The position numbers were made by a program, and so were the translations under genes. From assembly GCA_003533785.1 (NCBI GenBank), contig DQCR01000069.1:1-20194 (forward strand): DNA of 20,194 bases. Direction: 5' to 3'. Below the pieces are notes generated by a model. The model searched no databases. It was not told where the DNA came from and saw only the letters and a program-made list of their open reading frames with translations. Numbering within the stretch: the stretch's first letter is position 1; each line of letters begins with the position of its first letter. The DNA comes from Flavobacteriaceae bacterium. Its GTDB lineage: Bacteria > Bacteroidota > Bacteroidia > Flavobacteriales > Flavobacteriaceae. This document shows positions 1-7,000 of this stretch, piece after piece.

Positions 1-270
1 ATCGAAAACTTGGAAATTAAAGTCGTGTAAATTGGGGAAAAGACAAGTAAACATATAAAATACCCAATATCAATTAAAGTATCTCAAGCATCTTAATCAA
101 TGCTAAGTTCATCTGTTGTTGAAGTGCTTCCAAATAAATGTTTGTAAAACTTAAATACCTATGATTCTCCCTTATCTCATTTGCTGTTTTCTTTAAAATA
201 ATGTTTTGGCCGAACGGACAATCTTTATCAATTACAGGCTTAATTATTTAGTGATTTGCATTCAAATCAA

Positions 271-349
271 ATTGTTTAACAATAATCCCATCAAACGCAA
301 AGTCATCCTATCCTCGGTTAACATGTAAGTTAACTTTAACATTAAAGTT
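271..349. promoter_or_regulatory. Cluster of short palindromes upstream of the receptor gene (possible operator)
   Basis: Four perfect palindromic elements lie within 79 bp. ATTGTT-T-AACAAT is at 271-283. GTTAAC occurs at 317-322 and again at 329-334, with start points 12 bp apart. AACTTTAA-CA-TTAAAGTT is at 332-349 and shares three bases with the second GTTAAC. Such elements in front of a nutrient-receptor gene could bind a dimeric regulator. That is inference: short palindromes are frequent in AT-rich DNA and no regulator is encoded nearby. Confidence 0.3.
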
Positions 350-374
350 CTAATACTAAGAAGATGTTAGAATA

Positions 375-427
375 TTTATTTGTTAAGGTCAGGATAACAC
401 GACAGCTTCTATAATTATTGAATTTTG
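375..427 (+). promoter_or_regulatory. Weak candidate -7 elements for the receptor gene
   Basis: Two octamers differ by one base from the Bacteroidota -7 consensus TAnnTTTG: TTTATTTG at 375-382 and GAATTTTG at 420-427. The second ends 20 nt before the preferred ATG at 448, close to the 16-18 nt seen for several other genes in this window. Neither is an exact match and no TTG element stands out about 20 bp further upstream, so the promoter is not fixed by sequence alone. Confidence 0.2.
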
Positions 428-447
428 TGGAAACAAACATAAAAAAA

Positions 448-3400
448 ATGAAAAAAATATTATTTAGTACGATTTTGATCATGTGCTTCCTAACAACATT
501 CGCACAAGGAACCACATCATCAGCCATTGGTGGACGTGTTGTTGATGATACAGGAACCCCTCTATTGGGATCAAATGTTGTCGTTACAAGCATCAATACT
601 GGAGTTGTATATGGAGTTATAACTGATCAAGAAGGATATTACAGAATCTCTGGACTTAAACCAGGTGGGCCCTACAAAATCGAAATTACTTACACCGGCT
701 TTGAAAACTTTTCACAGGACAATATTTATTTACAATTAGGTCAAACCGAAAGATTCAATCCAACCTTAAGTTCTGTTTTGACTGAGCTGGATGAAGTTGT
801 TATTCTTGCTCAAGATTACAATTCAGACAGGACTGGAAACGAAACTTACATAAACAGAGAGAAAATTGACGCTCTACCACAGGCTTCAAGATCTATAGGA
901 GAGTTTGTCAGAAATTCACCATTTGCGCAAATTGAGGAAGGAAATGATGGTTTTACAATATCAATTGCAGGTCAAAATAACAGATACAACACTATCTACA
1001 TTGATGGAGCTGTAAACAATGATATTTTTGGATTGGCAGGTTCAGGAACAAATGGAGGGCAAACAGGAGTAAATCCAATTTCTCTTGATGCAGTGGAGTC
1101 ATTTCAAGTTCAAGTTTCTCCCTTTGACGTCAAAGTTGGAGGTTTTGTTGGGGGTGCAATTAACGCTGTTTCTCGATCAGGCACAAACAATTTTGAAGCG
1201 TCTGCATATTACTATTTGAAGAACGAAAACTTAGCAGGGAAAGACTCATGGGATTTAAATGAAAAACTACCTGAATTTTCAAATAATCTCTATGGGATAA
1301 GACTTGGTGGAGCCATAACAGAAAATAAACTGTTTTATTTTATCAATTACGAAAGACAAGATGATGAGACCCCTAATCCTTGGAATTCTGCTAATTACGC
1401 AGGAGACTTAGGATCTGCAATTAGTGGTTTTGGTCAGCAAATTCAAAATACATATGGCTATAATCCAGGCACATTGTCTCCTAATTCAACCCTATTAGAA
1501 AGTGATAAACTCAATGTGAGACTTGATCTTAACGCGAGTGAGAAAGACAATCTTTCTTTAACATTTAGATACACTGAGGCAAATAATATTGAAGCCAGAA
1601 CTTCCAATGATTTTAATGCTAGATTCCTTCAAGGATCTGAAGCATTTGTAAGTAAGAATACCAACCTTTCTTTAAATTGGACACATCAAACTAGTAAACT
1701 AAATAATAGTCTAGTTGTATCATTAAACACAACCAGAGATGATAGAGATCCGTTGAATGATGATAATGTTAGATTCCCTCGAGTACGAATTCAAGATGGT
1801 GCTGGACGAATTGAATTTGGTTCTGAACCATTTTCAACCTCAAACTTACTTGATCAGGATGTATTTACAATAACAAATAATCTCGAACTCTATAAAGGGA
1901 AACACACCCTTACAATTGGTACACATAATGAGTTTTACTCTTCTACGAATCTCTTTATTAGACAGAATTATGGAGATTATTTTTATAATTCTCCAGAAGG
2001 TTTTCTGAACAATGACCCCAGTGAATTAGACAATATGTTCAGATCCTACTCTCTGTTAACTTCTTCACTTGGTGATGATGCTATTGAAAGTGCAGCGGTT
2101 ACCGATTACGCTCAAATTGGGTTTTACCTACAGGACGATTATCAGGTTAGCACAAACTTTAAAGTTACTGCAGGATTACGATTTGATATACCAATTTTTA
2201 GCGATCGTCCAACCAATACTGATTTTAACACGAGAACAATTCCATTACTAGAGGCCGCTGGCAAAGACCTACAGGGTGCTATTGTGGGCGAATCTATAGA
2301 CACACAAGTATATTTTTCACCAAGATTTGGATTCAATTGGGATATTAACGGAGATAAACGAAATGTGCTTCGAGGAGGTATAGGTGTATTCTTATCAAGA
2401 ATGCCGATGGTATGGTATGCTGGAAGTTACAATAATACAGGAACTACTGTTGGAGGTGACGCCTATTTTGGAGGAATCAGTTTTGAGCCAGATGTTACAA
2501 ACCAACCGCAAAGAGTTGCCGCTGGAACAGGGGGTTTAAGCGGTCAAATCGACCTATATTCAAAAGACTTCAAAATGCCCCAAAGACTTAAAATTGCCTT
2601 AGGGTTTGACAAAGTATTCAATGATGGCTGGAAGATTTCATTTGACGGCCTATTTAATGATGTAATTCAAGACTTTGCCTATGAAGGTCTCCATGTCGGA
2701 GGGCCAATTGGCCTGCTAAATGGTGCTGATAACAGACCTTACTACAACAGAAGAGAAGCCTTGGATAACACTTATGATCGAATGATCTTGGTTTACAATA
2801 CCGATAAAGGGTATTCTTATAATTTGGGATTGTCCGCTAGCAAGAAATTTGATAACGGAATAGATTTTTCTGCCACATATTCCTATGGAGATTCTTTTGC
2901 AATATATGAGCAAACCTCATCACAAAACTCCTCAAATTGGAGAGGTCAAGTTCACGTGAATGGGAGAAATTCTCAACTGCCGGTAGAACGTTCTCGTTTT
3001 GCACAAGGGCATCGAGTCATTTCTTCTATTTCATATAATTACGAATGGAATGACAACCTTAAAACTTCTTTTGGCTTATTTTATGAAGGAAGACAAGGTG
3101 TTCCCTATAGTTATGTCTACAATGGAAGGCTTGCAAATGACGATTCAAGAACAAATAGAGCCCTTATGTACATCCCTAGAGATGCATCTGAAATTAATTT
3201 AGAAGATTCGTCCAATTGGTCAGCTCTAAATTCGTTTATTGAAAGTAATGACTACCTAAGTGGACGTCGTGGACAATACGCCGAAAAAAATGCGCTGTTT
3301 GGCCCTTGGAGTGATATTGTTGATTTAAGAATCGCACAGGACATTAAGATTCAAAAAAATACCCTTCAGATTACGATGGATATATTTAATTTTTCAAACC

Positions 3401-3588
3401 TGGTAAATAAAAATTGGGGAAGAAAATTCTTTATTCCTTCTTTAACAACACCATTAGTTATTGAGCAAGGGGGTCCAGATCCACAATTTAGTTGGAGATC
3501 AGGTTCTGACGACCTCAGAGTAAATACAAACAATACTATTGGATCAAGATGGGTAGCACAACTTGGAGTTAGATACACATTCAAATAA
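448..3588 (+). CDS. Oar-like TonB-dependent outer-membrane receptor
   Basis: This is a 1046-residue outer-membrane receptor of the carboxypeptidase-regulatory-like/TonB-dependent class, which takes up large or scarce substrates with energy from TonB-ExbB-ExbD. Residues 1-20 form a signal peptide with a lysine start and hydrophobic core ending FAQ. Residues about 25-115 match a CarboxypepD_reg-like fold. A TonB-box-like LDEVVI lies near 114-119, a plug domain at about 130-245 (including IYIDGAVNND), and a long beta-barrel fills the rest, ending in aromatic-rich YTFK. I chose ATG 448 because the signal peptide starts there; a TTG at 418 would add ten residues before it. No SusD-type lipoprotein follows, so this is a stand-alone receptor rather than a SusCD pair. 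The substrate cannot be read from the sequence. Confidence 0.9.
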   Translation: MKKILFSTILIMCFLTTFAQGTTSSAIGGRVVDDTGTPLLGSNVVVTSINTGVVYGVITDQEGYYRISGLKPGGPYKIEITYTGFENFSQDNIYLQLGQTERFNPTLSSVLTELDEVVILAQDYNSDRTGNETYINREKIDALPQASRSIGEFVRNSPFAQIEEGNDGFTISIAGQNNRYNTIYIDGAVNNDIFGLAGSGTNGGQTGVNPISLDAVESFQVQVSPFDVKVGGFVGGAINAVSRSGTNNFEASAYYYLKNENLAGKDSWDLNEKLPEFSNNLYGIRLGGAITENKLFYFINYERQDDETPNPWNSANYAGDLGSAISGFGQQIQNTYGYNPGTLSPNSTLLESDKLNVRLDLNASEKDNLSLTFRYTEANNIEARTSNDFNARFLQGSEAFVSKNTNLSLNWTHQTSKLNNSLVVSLNTTRDDRDPLNDDNVRFPRVRIQDGAGRIEFGSEPFSTSNLLDQDVFTITNNLELYKGKHTLTIGTHNEFYSSTNLFIRQNYGDYFYNSPEGFLNNDPSELDNMFRSYSLLTSSLGDDAIESAAVTDYAQIGFYLQDDYQVSTNFKVTAGLRFDIPIFSDRPTNTDFNTRTIPLLEAAGKDLQGAIVGESIDTQVYFSPRFGFNWDINGDKRNVLRGGIGVFLSRMPMVWYAGSYNNTGTTVGGDAYFGGISFEPDVTNQPQRVAAGTGGLSGQIDLYSKDFKMPQRLKIALGFDKVFNDGWKISFDGLFNDVIQDFAYEGLHVGGPIGLLNGADNRPYYNRREALDNTYDRMILVYNTDKGYSYNLGLSASKKFDNGIDFSATYSYGDSFAIYEQTSSQNSSNWRGQVHVNGRNSQLPVERSRFAQGHRVISSISYNYEWNDNLKTSFGLFYEGRQGVPYSYVYNGRLANDDSRTNRALMYIPRDASEINLEDSSNWSALNSFIESNDYLSGRRGQYAEKNALFGPWSDIVDLRIAQDIKIQKNTLQITMDIFNFSNLVNKNWGRKFFIPSLTTPLVIEQGGPDPQFSWRSGSDDLRVNTNNTIGSRWVAQLGVRYTFK

Positions 3589-3602
3589 CCTTTCTTTAAA
3601 AT

Positions 3603-3637
3603 AAAAAAGCCCCTCAATCTTTATGAGGGGCTTTTTT
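3603..3637 (+). terminator. Rho-independent terminator after the receptor gene
   Basis: GCCCCTCA (3609-3616) pairs perfectly with TGAGGGGC (3624-3631) across a 7-nt loop. The stem is extended by six A residues (3603-3608) facing six T residues (3632-3637), which also form the U-tract. It begins 15 nt after the receptor stop. Because of the A and T flanks it could also terminate transcription from the opposite direction. Confidence 0.92.
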
Positions 3638-3771
3638 ATTTAACAACATCACCTTTATTCTATAGGACTAAAGAGGATACGTTTTATTGATCCACTTAGG
3701 CGAAGAGAATAAAGAACCAAAATAAGTCTGGTTTTTTTTCATCTTTTCACTCCAACTTTAATTGATAATTT

Positions 3772-3779
3772 TATATTTG
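3772..3779 (+). promoter_or_regulatory. Candidate -7 promoter element for the exb operon
   Basis: TATATTTG matches the Bacteroidota -7 consensus TAnnTTTG exactly. It lies 134 nt before the exbB ATG, so use of this promoter gives a leader of roughly 130 nt. No clear TTG-type -33 element is at the usual distance. The one-mismatch element at 3874-3881 is a closer alternative. Confidence 0.45.
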
Positions 3780-3845
3780 TTTAGCACAACAAGACTAGCG
3801 GAATATGAATTGTTAAAATAATTCAAAACCCCACTCTGTGCTAAA
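3780..3845 (+). repeat. Inverted repeat directly downstream of the exb promoter element
   Basis: TTTAGCACA (3780-3788) and TGTGCTAAA (3837-3845) are perfect 9-bp inverted arms 48 nt apart. Inside, GAATT (3807-3811) and AATTC (3820-3824) form a second, smaller inverted repeat. The left arm begins one base after the -7 element, so it would overlap the transcription start. This favours a DNA-level operator, or an RNA fold if transcription starts further upstream. No regulator is suggested by the sequence. Confidence 0.4.
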
Positions 3846-3913
3846 TAATCGTTCTTTCGTATCGATTTTTTTTTAACTTTAGAAACTTTTTAAAACAGAT
3901 AAATTCTTAACCA

Positions 3914-4717
3914 ATGAAAAGAGTATTGACAACCCTCGTATTAATGGGGATTCTAACGACCACTTTTACAACTTATGCAAACACAACAGCTGAGGATGTA
4001 AATACAGTAGCAGCTGTTCAAGATGCAGCCGATGATGCAGCCATGGATGACGCGGACCAAACCGCAGAAGAAATGCCTGCCGAATCTGCATCTTTCACCC
4101 AAGAGTTGAAAAAGCGTTTTATCGAGGGGGGACCTGGATTCATGGGAATCGTATTGATTTGTTTGATTCTTGGGCTAGCCATAGCCATTGAGCGTATCAT
4201 CTACTTAAATCTATCTACCACCAATACTTCAAAACTCACCGCTGGTGTAGAAGAAGCCCTGGCTTCCGGAGGCGTAGATGCGGCCAAAGAATTATGCCGT
4301 AATACAAAAGGCCCCGTTGCATCGATCTTCTACCAAGGATTGGACCGTGTTGATGAAGGTGTTGAAAATGCTGAAAAAGCAGTAGTAGCTTACGGAGGTG
4401 TTCAGATGGGACAGCTCGAAAAGAACGTATCTTGGATTTCCTTATTCATTGCTCTAGCCCCCATGTTAGGTTTCATGGGAACCGTAATCGGGATGATCCA
4501 AGCCTTTGATAAAATTGAAGCCGCTGGAGATATGCAGCCTTCATTGGTAGCCGGAGGAATTAAAGTAGCTCTTTTAACTACTGTATTCGGTCTTATTGTA
4601 GCAATTATTCTACAAGTATTTTACAATTATATAGTAGCTAAAATCGATAGTATTGTGAACGATATGGAAGATGCTTCCATCACATTGATCGATATTTTGG
4701 TCGCACACAAAAAATAA
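3914..4717 (+). CDS. exbB: MotA/TolQ/ExbB-family proton channel protein
   Basis: This 267-residue inner-membrane protein belongs to the ExbB/TolQ/MotA family, which forms the pentameric proton channel that powers TonB-type transport with ExbD. Residues 1-22 resemble a signal peptide. Residues 23-60 are rich in Ala, Asp and Glu and would be periplasmic. Three membrane helices follow at about 76-97, 173-195 and 215-240. The family motif LAPMLGFMGTVIGM (181-194) and the LLTTVFGLIVAI segment of the last helix are clear. It heads an operon with a small membrane protein and two ExbD genes, which fixes the family role. TolQ or another motor function is possible, since no tonB or tolA is nearby. The acidic N-terminal extension is absent from E. 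coli ExbB. Confidence 0.9.
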   Translation: MKRVLTTLVLMGILTTTFTTYANTTAEDVNTVAAVQDAADDAAMDDADQTAEEMPAESASFTQELKKRFIEGGPGFMGIVLICLILGLAIAIERIIYLNLSTTNTSKLTAGVEEALASGGVDAAKELCRNTKGPVASIFYQGLDRVDEGVENAEKAVVAYGGVQMGQLEKNVSWISLFIALAPMLGFMGTVIGMIQAFDKIEAAGDMQPSLVAGGIKVALLTTVFGLIVAIILQVFYNYIVAKIDSIVNDMEDASITLIDILVAHKK

Positions 4718-4739
4718 GTCAGACCTAAATTTATTGACA

Positions 4740-5189
4740 ATGAACACGCAAAATATAATTAAAATAGTCAGTGGTATTCTTGGGGTTTTGGGAATCATTT
4801 TCCTCTTTAGAATCATTAGTCTTGGCGATGAAGAAATTAAAATGGCAGCCAGTATGGGTGATTACGGTTCTGTGTCTGCATTAGTGAACTTGGCCTTATT
4901 TATTTTAGGTATTGCCGTAGTTATTACTTTAATTTTCTCCTTGTTTGGCTTAACCTCTGACAGTAATAAATTAAAAAAAGCACTCATTTCTATTGGATTG
5001 TTCGCCTTGGTTGTTGCCATCGGTTTTGGATTGTCCACCGGAGTTGAAACCCCTTTAAAAGATGGAGAAGTCCTGTCCGCTAGCGGATCACGCTGGGTAG
5101 GAGCAGGGTTACGCATCTTTTACATCCTAGCACTTGTTGCTATTGCAGCCATGGGGCTTTCGGGAGTGCAACGAATCCTTAAAAGATAA
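4740..5189 (+). CDS. Uncharacterised four-helix membrane protein in the exb operon
   Basis: This 149-residue protein has four predicted membrane helices at about 7-26, 45-69, 79-100 and 124-143, a short loop rich in charged residues (28-42) and a basic C-terminus (RILKR). I recognise no named domain and no catalytic motif. It sits 22 nt after exbB and 6 nt before the first exbD, so it is almost certainly co-transcribed and may be an accessory or assembly subunit of the ExbB/ExbD complex; that role is inferred from position only. ATG 4740 is preferred; a TTG two codons upstream at 4734 is in frame but less likely. Codon use looks like that of its neighbours. Confidence 0.8.
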   Translation: MNTQNIIKIVSGILGVLGIIFLFRIISLGDEEIKMAASMGDYGSVSALVNLALFILGIAVVITLIFSLFGLTSDSNKLKKALISIGLFALVVAIGFGLSTGVETPLKDGEVLSASGSRWVGAGLRIFYILALVAIAAMGLSGVQRILKR

Positions 5190-5195
5190 AGCTGT

Positions 5196-5819
5196 ATGGC
5201 AAAAAGAGCTGCACCAGAAGTGAATGCAGGTTCCATGGCGGATATTGCATTCCTATTGCTTATTTTCTTCTTGGTTACTACAACTATTGAGACCGATAGC
5301 GGCCTCAATCGGAAGTTACCTCCCATGGATGAGCAAGAACAAGAAGATATCATCATTCGACAACGGAATATATTTACCGTGGTGGTGAATAAGTACAATC
5401 AACTGTTGGTTGAAGAAGAACCCACAGAAATTCAAGATTTACGTCAATTGGCTGTAAAATTCTTGGATAATGGTGGAGGACAAGGTGAAGAAGCCTGCGA
5501 TTTTTGTCAAGGTAAAAGAGACCCTTCATCCTCTGATAATCCAGATAAAGCAATCATTTCATTAAAAAATGATAGAGAAACGTCATACAAAGTATACGTC
5601 GCCGTTCAAAACGAATTGGTAGCCGCATACAATGAGTTACGGGACAGAGAATTTCAACGCCTGAATCCCATGATGGGAACGACATTTGTAGAGGCGAACA
5701 AAACCTACAACGACCCCCGTACTTCGTTGGATACGAAAGCTTTGTTAAAGCCCAAGTTGGATGAAGTGAAGGTATTGTTTCCTCAAAAATTATCCGAGGC
5801 TGAACCCAACAAAAACTAA
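5196..5819 (+). CDS. exbD: ExbD-family biopolymer transporter protein (first copy)
   Basis: This is a 207-residue ExbD/TolR-type protein, which couples proton flow through ExbB to work in the periplasm. A short cytoplasmic N-terminus leads to one membrane helix at about 14-32. It contains Asp16 in the context SMADIAFLLLIFF, matching the essential membrane aspartate of the family (Asp25 in E. coli ExbD). The rest is periplasmic. At 207 residues it is longer than the roughly 140 of E. coli ExbD, with extra sequence at about 90-120 and in the tail. The extra segment holds a Cys-x-x-Cys pair (Cys101, Cys104). It begins 6 nt after the membrane protein gene and ends 5 nt before the second exbD. Confidence 0.9.
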   Translation: MAKRAAPEVNAGSMADIAFLLLIFFLVTTTIETDSGLNRKLPPMDEQEQEDIIIRQRNIFTVVVNKYNQLLVEEEPTEIQDLRQLAVKFLDNGGGQGEEACDFCQGKRDPSSSDNPDKAIISLKNDRETSYKVYVAVQNELVAAYNELRDREFQRLNPMMGTTFVEANKTYNDPRTSLDTKALLKPKLDEVKVLFPQKLSEAEPNKN

Positions 5820-5824
5820 ATTCT

Positions 5825-6307
5825 ATGTCAAAGTTCAAAAAGAAAAAAAGTGGAGAATTGCCAGCCATTTCAACGGCTTCTCTTCCTGATATTGTATTTA
5901 TGTTGCTGTTCTTTTTTATGGTTGCAACCGTAATGCGTGACAGCACCTTAATGGTAGCAAATACATTACCTGCTGCGGACCAGATTCAAAAACTGGATAA
6001 GAAAGATCGTATCATGTATATCTATGCGGGAAAACCCTCCAGCCGCTATATCGATAAATATGGAGCTGCCGCGCGAATACAATTAAACGACAAATTTGCT
6101 ACTGTGGAAGAAGTAGGTGCTTTTATTTTAGCCGAACGTGCTTCCAAAAGACAAGAATTACAAAACGTTTTGACCACAGCGCTCAAGGTTGATGGGGAAA
6201 CCAAAATGGGACTTGTAAGTGATATCAAGCAGGAGCTACGTAAAGTAAATGCGTTGAAAATCAACTATACTACTCGTGTAGGAGATTATCGACAAAACAT
6301 CAATTAA
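5825..6307 (+). CDS. exbD: ExbD-family biopolymer transporter protein (second copy)
   Basis: This second ExbD/TolR-type protein has 160 residues. A lysine-rich cytoplasmic N-terminus (residues 3-8) precedes one membrane helix at about 20-37. Asp22 in the context LPDIVFMLLFFFMV is the expected proton-carrying aspartate. The periplasmic part (about 40-160) is closer to usual family length and lacks the insertion and cysteine pair of the first copy. Paired, different ExbD proteins fit the asymmetric ExbD dimer known for this family, so a heterodimer is possible but not shown. It starts 5 nt after the first exbD stop and is followed by a terminator, ending the operon. Confidence 0.9.
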   Translation: MSKFKKKKSGELPAISTASLPDIVFMLLFFFMVATVMRDSTLMVANTLPAADQIQKLDKKDRIMYIYAGKPSSRYIDKYGAAARIQLNDKFATVEEVGAFILAERASKRQELQNVLTTALKVDGETKMGLVSDIKQELRKVNALKINYTTRVGDYRQNIN

Positions 6308-6325
6308 ACTCTTTTCAATACTCAT

Positions 6326-6356
6326 AAAATGCCTCATAATCGAGGCATTTTTTTTT
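6326..6356 (+). terminator. Rho-independent terminator after the exb operon
   Basis: AAAATGCCTC (6326-6335) pairs with GAGGCATTTT (6342-6351) around the 6-nt loop ATAATC, and the T-run continues to 6356. It starts 18 nt after the second exbD stop and ends 11 nt before the start codon of the next gene on the same strand. Confidence 0.9.
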
Positions 6357-6367
6357 ACCTTACTTCC

Positions 6368-7000
6368 ATGTATCATTTCCGTTGGCCTTGGTTTATTTTA
6401 TTCTTGGGGATTTCATTGGGAATATGGGCGCAAAACGCTGAACAGAATTCGTTCTACCGAGAAGATCAACTCTATGTAGGGTTGAATTACTTAGTGAATC
6501 AAAGTAATTCGGAGAATTTCCAACAAGAAGGGCTGTCAAGTCAATTCCAATTGGGAGTCATACGTGATTTCCCTATTCATAGTTCAGGCAGATGGGCGGT
6601 TGGTTTAGGATTGGGATATGAACGCAATAGTCTACGAAATAATATACAATGGAATGTGGATGCTACAGAAGTTATATATAGTTATGATGAGGCACAACAG
6701 ATATTTAAGTTTCAAAGTCTGAGTTTTCCGATTGAAATTCGTTGGCGCTCTTCCACGTTGGATAAATACGCTTTTTGGAGAGTCTACACAGGGTTAAAGT
6801 GGCATCGAAATTGGACCTCAAACGAGCTATATCAGAGTCTGATTCGGACCTGGAGCCCGACAACCTATATTTCTCTGGGCTACAATACTTGGAATCTTCA
6901 AGTGGCCTACGCATTGACTCCGTTGTACAAAAAAACGGCAATGCCAACAACAGATTCTCTACGACTCCTATCGTTGGGTCTGATTTTTTATATTTTCTAG
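6368..7000 (+). CDS. Small outer-membrane beta-barrel protein (PorT-like superfamily)
   Basis: This 210-residue protein has a signal peptide (about 1-22, hydrophobic core then IWAQ). The rest alternates polar and hydrophobic residues as in beta-strands, for example LYVGLNYLV, WAVGLGLGYERN and YISLGYNTWNLQVAYAL. It ends in aromatic FYIF, typical of a barrel C-terminus. A beta-barrel is therefore likely, of the outer-membrane beta-barrel/PorT-like group; whether it is the type 9 secretion protein PorT cannot be decided here. ATG 6368 is chosen because the signal peptide starts there; an upstream ATG at 6329 lies inside the terminator stem. No promoter is visible in the 11 nt between terminator and start, so expression may rely on read-through or on a promoter within exbD. 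Its stop overlaps the rpoN stop. Confidence 0.7.
   Translation: MYHFRWPWFILFLGISLGIWAQNAEQNSFYREDQLYVGLNYLVNQSNSENFQQEGLSSQFQLGVIRDFPIHSSGRWAVGLGLGYERNSLRNNIQWNVDATEVIYSYDEAQQIFKFQSLSFPIEIRWRSSTLDKYAFWRVYTGLKWHRNWTSNELYQSLIRTWSPTTYISLGYNTWNLQVAYALTPLYKKTAMPTTDSLRLLSLGLIFYIF

Larger units (their letters stand above)
1..447. other. Gene-free region upstream of the TonB-dependent receptor
   Basis: No credible coding region is seen here on either strand; the longest frames are a few tens of codons and lack family features. In one plus-strand frame the first 30 bases read as nine residues and a stop, which could be the tail of a gene to the left, but this is too short to call. The stretch is very AT-rich. 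Between about 271 and 349 it holds a group of short perfect palindromes, listed separately. No tRNA-like or rRNA-like segment was noticed. It is probably the regulatory region and leader of the receptor gene that follows. Confidence 0.6.
3589..3913. other. Intergenic region between receptor and exbB
   Basis: These 325 bases contain the receptor terminator (3603-3637), then about 130 bases in which I see nothing specific, then an exact -7 promoter element (3772-3779) followed immediately by a widely spaced inverted repeat (3780-3845), and finally an AT-rich leader to the exbB start. A second, one-mismatch -7 element, TAACTTTA, lies at 3874-3881, 32 nt before the start codon. No coding frame of note is present. 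Confidence 0.6.

Noticed and set aside
1..30. Possible tail of an upstream plus-strand gene (nine codons then TAA)
   Set aside because: Nine codons at the window edge cannot be told from chance, and no terminator follows.
418..447. TTG start that would add ten residues to the TonB-dependent receptor
   Set aside because: The ATG at 448 begins a standard signal peptide, and the added residues would sit in front of it.
4734..4739. TTG start two codons upstream of the membrane protein gene
   Set aside because: The ATG at 4740 is in frame and a better initiation codon.
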